A stretch of DNA of 64,000 nt from Mobiluncus sp034180645 (GTDB lineage Bacteria > Actinomycetota > Actinomycetes > Actinomycetales > Actinomycetaceae): assembly GCF_034180645.1 (NCBI RefSeq), contig NZ_JAXFNY010000008.1, forward strand, positions 1 to 64,000. Direction: 5' to 3'. This document shows, in pieces, positions 61,372 through 64,000 of the stretch (position 1 is the first letter of the stretch; each line of letters starts with the position of its first letter). A program made the translations under genes and the position numbers. Under the pieces are notes generated by a model. That model did no database searches. It was not told the origin of the DNA and saw only the letters and a program-made list of their open reading frames with translations.

Positions 61372-61445
61372 TACCCCGGAAGGGATTCGAACCCTTAACA
61401 AGCCGGGTTTGAGCCGACCGCCTCTACCAGTTGGGCTACCAGGGC
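61372..61445 (-). tRNA. tRNA-Leu (anticodon CAA) with a short variable arm
   Basis: A 74-nt cloverleaf read from the minus strand. Acceptor GCCCTGG pairs with CCGGGGT (first pair G-U), discriminator A. The D stem is GCC/GGC. The anticodon stem GTCGG/CCGGC holds the loop CTCAAAC with CAA at 34-36, and AAGGG-TTCGAAT-CCCTT is the T arm. The variable region is only five bases (TTGTT), whereas Leu tRNAs are normally class II. CCA is not encoded. Confidence 0.75.
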
Positions 61446-61551
61446 ATTCTCTGTGAAGGTTAGGTAAATAACCGCCGCAAAGACTTCATATATACTAAAG
61501 TATCTAACGAGAAAAGCAAATCGAGTCCACTTACAAGGGGGATCTGAAGAG

Positions 61552-62160
61552 ATGGCGAAGACGGCATCTGCAGCAAAGGACACTAAAGAGCACCGGCGAG
61601 TAATTGTGGCCGAAGACGAGGCCTTAATCCGACTCGACATTGTCGAAACTATGAAAGAAAACGATTTCGAAGTGGTCGGCGAAGCTGCCGATGGCGAGGA
61701 AGCCGTAACCTTGGCTCTGGAATTGGAACCTGACTTGATAGTCATGGACATCAAAATGCCGAAGCTCGATGGTATTACGGCCTCCGAAAAAATCATGAAG
61801 GAAGCCCCTTGTGCCATCGTGATGCTCACCGCTTTTTCCGACAAGGAACTCATCGAACGCGCCAAGGATGCCGGTACTATGGCTTACCTGGTAAAACCGT
61901 TTGACCCCAAGGATTTATTGCCCGCCGTAGAGGTCGCTCTGTCACGCCACCAGGAGCTACTTTCTTTGGAAGATTCTATTGCTGACCTGCAAGACCGGCT
62001 CAGCACCCGCAAAAAGGTAGACCGCGCCAAAGGTCTCTTGATGGAAAAGATGGAACTGACCGAACCGGAAGCGTTCCGGTGGATTCAAAAAACGTCGATG
62101 GATCGCCGTTTGTCCATGCGCGAAGTTGCGGATGCGGTGATTGACCAGCTCGGCGATTAA
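61552..62160 (+). CDS. ANTAR-domain response regulator (PdtaR-like)
   Basis: 202 aa. The receiver has VIVAEDEALIRLD, phosphoacceptor Asp in LIVMDIKMP (near residue 65), MLTAFSDKELI and YLVKPFDPKD. The C-terminal ANTAR domain, KKVDRAKGLLMEKMELTEPE and AFRWIQKTSMDRRLSMREVA, binds paired RNA hairpins to cause antitermination, as in mycobacterial PdtaR. A TATACT lies at 61491-61496, partly in an ATACT-AA-AGTAT inverted repeat. GAAGAG precedes the ATG. Its partner kinase is not in the window. Confidence 0.92.
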   Translation: MAKTASAAKDTKEHRRVIVAEDEALIRLDIVETMKENDFEVVGEAADGEEAVTLALELEPDLIVMDIKMPKLDGITASEKIMKEAPCAIVMLTAFSDKELIERAKDAGTMAYLVKPFDPKDLLPAVEVALSRHQELLSLEDSIADLQDRLSTRKKVDRAKGLLMEKMELTEPEAFRWIQKTSMDRRLSMREVADAVIDQLGD

Positions 62161-62549
62161 TTCGGCTGTTCCACCAAGTAACAGGTCATGATGCCGGTCG
62201 AGATAATCTTGCCGGTGTCCTCGCTGGTATTGTCAAAACGATAAACCGCGGTGCGTCGTCCCAGGTGAACCGCATCGGCGGTACAGATGATGCGGCCGCT
62301 GATTCCCGGTTTGATATGGGTGATGTCCAGATGCGCTCCCACGGCGCTTTTGCCGAACTGTTTAGCCCACTGGTAAGCAGCAAAAGACGCGACAGACTCC
62401 GCCAGGAGAGCCGCGGCTCCGCCGTGCAGTATCCCAAACGGTTGGGTATTACCTTCCAGCGGCATGATACCGACCGCATGTTCGGCGCTGAGCTCGGAAA
62501 ACGTAATGCCCATTTTCTCTATAGCAGGGCCCAGATTATCCCAATCCAT
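62157..62549 (-). CDS. hotdog-fold thioesterase (PaaI family)
   Basis: 130 aa. The hotdog signature PFGILHGGAAALLAESVASFA contains the HGG motif of PaaI/acyl-CoA thioesterases, and VGAHLDITHIKPGISGRIICTAD is the following strand. Its stop overlaps the convergent ANTAR regulator gene by 4 bp. Substrate unknown; a role in acyl-CoA or hydroxyphenylacetyl-CoA hydrolysis, or in menaquinone synthesis as in some homologues, is possible. Confidence 0.88.
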   Translation of the reverse strand: MDWDNLGPAIEKMGITFSELSAEHAVGIMPLEGNTQPFGILHGGAAALLAESVASFAAYQWAKQFGKSAVGAHLDITHIKPGISGRIICTADAVHLGRRTAVYRFDNTSEDTGKIISTGIMTCYLVEQPN

Positions 62550-62582
62550 TCTTACCTCCGGGGTTCTTGATAACCTACAGAC

Positions 62583-64000
62583 ATGAGTAAAAGACGTTTA
62601 CTGGTATTGGATGGGCATTCCTTGGCTTTTCGGGCTTTCTTTAGCCGTGACCCGGAACACTTCCGCACCTCCACCGGTGTCTATACTAATGCGGTACACG
62701 GATTTTTGTCTATGCTGCTGACGATGATTCGCACTGAGAAACCCACTCATATCGGGGCAGCTTTCGACCTTTCTCGTCATTCCTTTCGCACTGACATCTA
62801 TCCGGACTACAAAGGAGGCCGTTCCGAAACGCCACCGGAATTTATCGGACAAGTTGAAAATATCCAAAAGTTACTGAGTGCGATGGGGATTAAGTGGTTG
62901 ACGGAACCCAATGTCGAGGCGGATGACATTTTGGCCACTTTGACGGCAAAAGGAACCAAAAATGGCATGGAGGTGTTGGTTTCATCAGGGGACCGCGACA
63001 CTTTTCAGCTCATCTCCGACGAAGTTACCGTTCTGTATCCAGGACGTAGCATCTCGGACACCAAACGTATGACTCCCCAAGCGGTAAAAGACAAATACGA
63101 CGTCTGGCCTCAGCAGTATCCGGAAATTGCCGCCCTGGTCGGAGAGAAAGCCGATAATTTGCCAGGCGTGCCTTTGGTTGGGGAAAAAGTTGCCGCCGCG
63201 TGGCTGAATGAATACGGTTCACTCGATACTTTGTTGGAGCATCGTGGTGAACTCACCGGCAAACGCGGGGAGAATTTGCGTCAGCACGTAGATGACGTCC
63301 TGCGGAATCGTCAGTTGAATCGGTTGCGCACCGACCTGCAGCTTCCCGTTGGTGTGGAGGACTTGCATTGGACCGGATTCGATCCACAGGAGGTTCAGGC
63401 GGTTTGTAATGAGCTGGAGTTTAATCAGATGCGCTCCCAGATTCTGAAACTCGGTCAGACTCTCGGTATTGCCTCCGCCAACGCCGCGTCATCCAGCGAG
63501 GCGAACAGCCCTGCGATGGAACCGGAGCCGCAAGACGCGGATGGTTTCGGAGTGATACCAGATCCGGAGCGGTTTCATCTGGGAAAGGATTTCACACCGG
63601 CACAGTTTGCCCAGTGGCTGCAACGCACGGAAAGCCAGAGTTTAGGAATTTGGGCAGTCGGTAACATCGGCGTGACTAATCCACGGATTGACTGGCTGTT
63701 GTTGGCTGCAGATGAAACTCCCCAGGGGCAGTGTGTGTTGATTGTTCCTGATGAGCTCACGCCGGAAATGGATCATTTACTGCGCGATACTTTGGCGGGA
63801 AGTCGAAATAAAACCGTGTATGACGCGAAATCGGTGCGCCATGCGTTACGTGCCCACGGTTGGGAGTTGCGCGGTGCGGTCACGGACGTGAATATGCTCG
63901 ATTACCTGGTCAATCCCGATGGGAATCGCACTAAATTCGCCGGGGTGACGAAGCGTCTGCTGGGTTGGGAGATTGAGGAGAAGCCCTCCGACGTCAGCAA
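62583..64000 (+). CDS. polA: DNA polymerase I, partial (N-terminal part)
   Basis: The reading frame is open to the window edge, so about 472 residues are seen. The 5'-nuclease domain starts with RLLVLDGHSLAFRAFFSR (metal-binding Asp), has AAFDLSRHSFRTDIYPDYKG, VEADDILATL and SGDRDTFQLI. The helix-hairpin-helix VGEKADNLPGVPLVGEKVAA follows, and the start of the 3'-5' exonuclease-like region lies beyond residue ~310. The ATG is six bases after a -10-like TAACCT (62571-62576), so it is probably leaderless. It is divergent from the thioesterase gene. Confidence 0.93.
   Translation, partial: MSKRRLLVLDGHSLAFRAFFSRDPEHFRTSTGVYTNAVHGFLSMLLTMIRTEKPTHIGAAFDLSRHSFRTDIYPDYKGGRSETPPEFIGQVENIQKLLSAMGIKWLTEPNVEADDILATLTAKGTKNGMEVLVSSGDRDTFQLISDEVTVLYPGRSISDTKRMTPQAVKDKYDVWPQQYPEIAALVGEKADNLPGVPLVGEKVAAAWLNEYGSLDTLLEHRGELTGKRGENLRQHVDDVLRNRQLNRLRTDLQLPVGVEDLHWTGFDPQEVQAVCNELEFNQMRSQILKLGQTLGIASANAASSSEANSPAMEPEPQDADGFGVIPDPERFHLGKDFTPAQFAQWLQRTESQSLGIWAVGNIGVTNPRIDWLLLAADETPQGQCVLIVPDELTPEMDHLLRDTLAGSRNKTVYDAKSVRHALRAHGWELRGAVTDVNMLDYLVNPDGNRTKFAGVTKRLLGWEIEEKPSDVS

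Overview
The window reads as chromosome of a high-G+C Gram-positive bacterium of the Actinomycetota. Lineage markers are the pupylation cluster (ARC/Mpa ATPase, Dop, Pup, PafA), an ANTAR response regulator, an LAXTG-type surface protein, an actinobacterial SOS box (CGAAC-N4-GTTCG) and several genes whose start codon coincides with the predicted transcription start (leaderless mRNAs). Gene content would fit Actinomycetaceae (Mobiluncus/Varibaculum-like); the genus is a guess.

Layout. 0-7 kb is a tightly overlapping housekeeping run: ParA ATPase, condensin partners ScpA/ScpB, an RluB-type pseudouridine synthase, prephenate dehydrogenase, cytidylate kinase and the GTPase Der. tRNA-Pro(GGG), a 750-bp non-coding stretch and a predicted LAXTG wall protein follow. 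9-14 kb has a long-chain acyl-CoA ligase, an Ala/Gln-rich membrane protein and glutamine synthetase I. 14-18 kb is a thiamine uptake operon (thiBPQ) under a TPP riboswitch, then an rraA-like gene.

18.4-34 kb is an accessory region built at the 3' end of rraA. The rraA tail recurs three times (18426, 22446, 30833), and the 3' end of a D12-class adenine methyltransferase is duplicated at 24352 and 33570, so two sets of direct repeats interlock. Between them lie an exporter cassette (secreted protein, lipoprotein, membrane-fusion-like protein, ABC ATPase, FtsX-like permease), an ImmA/IrrE plus DUF4411 pair, a candidate peptide system, and a DpnII-type three-gene restriction-modification system predicted to act on GATC. 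The candidate peptide system has a 20-residue peptide, an RRE/PqqD-like membrane protein and two ABC-2 transporters, with a sensor kinase and response regulator encoded divergently. It is the most novel-looking part of the window.

34-64 kb returns to ordinary chromosome: TrmL, an SNF2 helicase, tRNA-Leu(GAG), metabolic genes, trmI-arc-dop-pup-pafA without the prcBA proteasome genes, hisF-hisI-trpC-lgt, a LexA-box-controlled umuD-umuC pair, alcohol dehydrogenase, DUF1846 and DUF4032 proteins, an unusual short-variable-arm tRNA-Leu(CAA), a PdtaR-like regulator, a thioesterase and the start of polA. All functions are inferred from motifs and family resemblance; no database search was possible.
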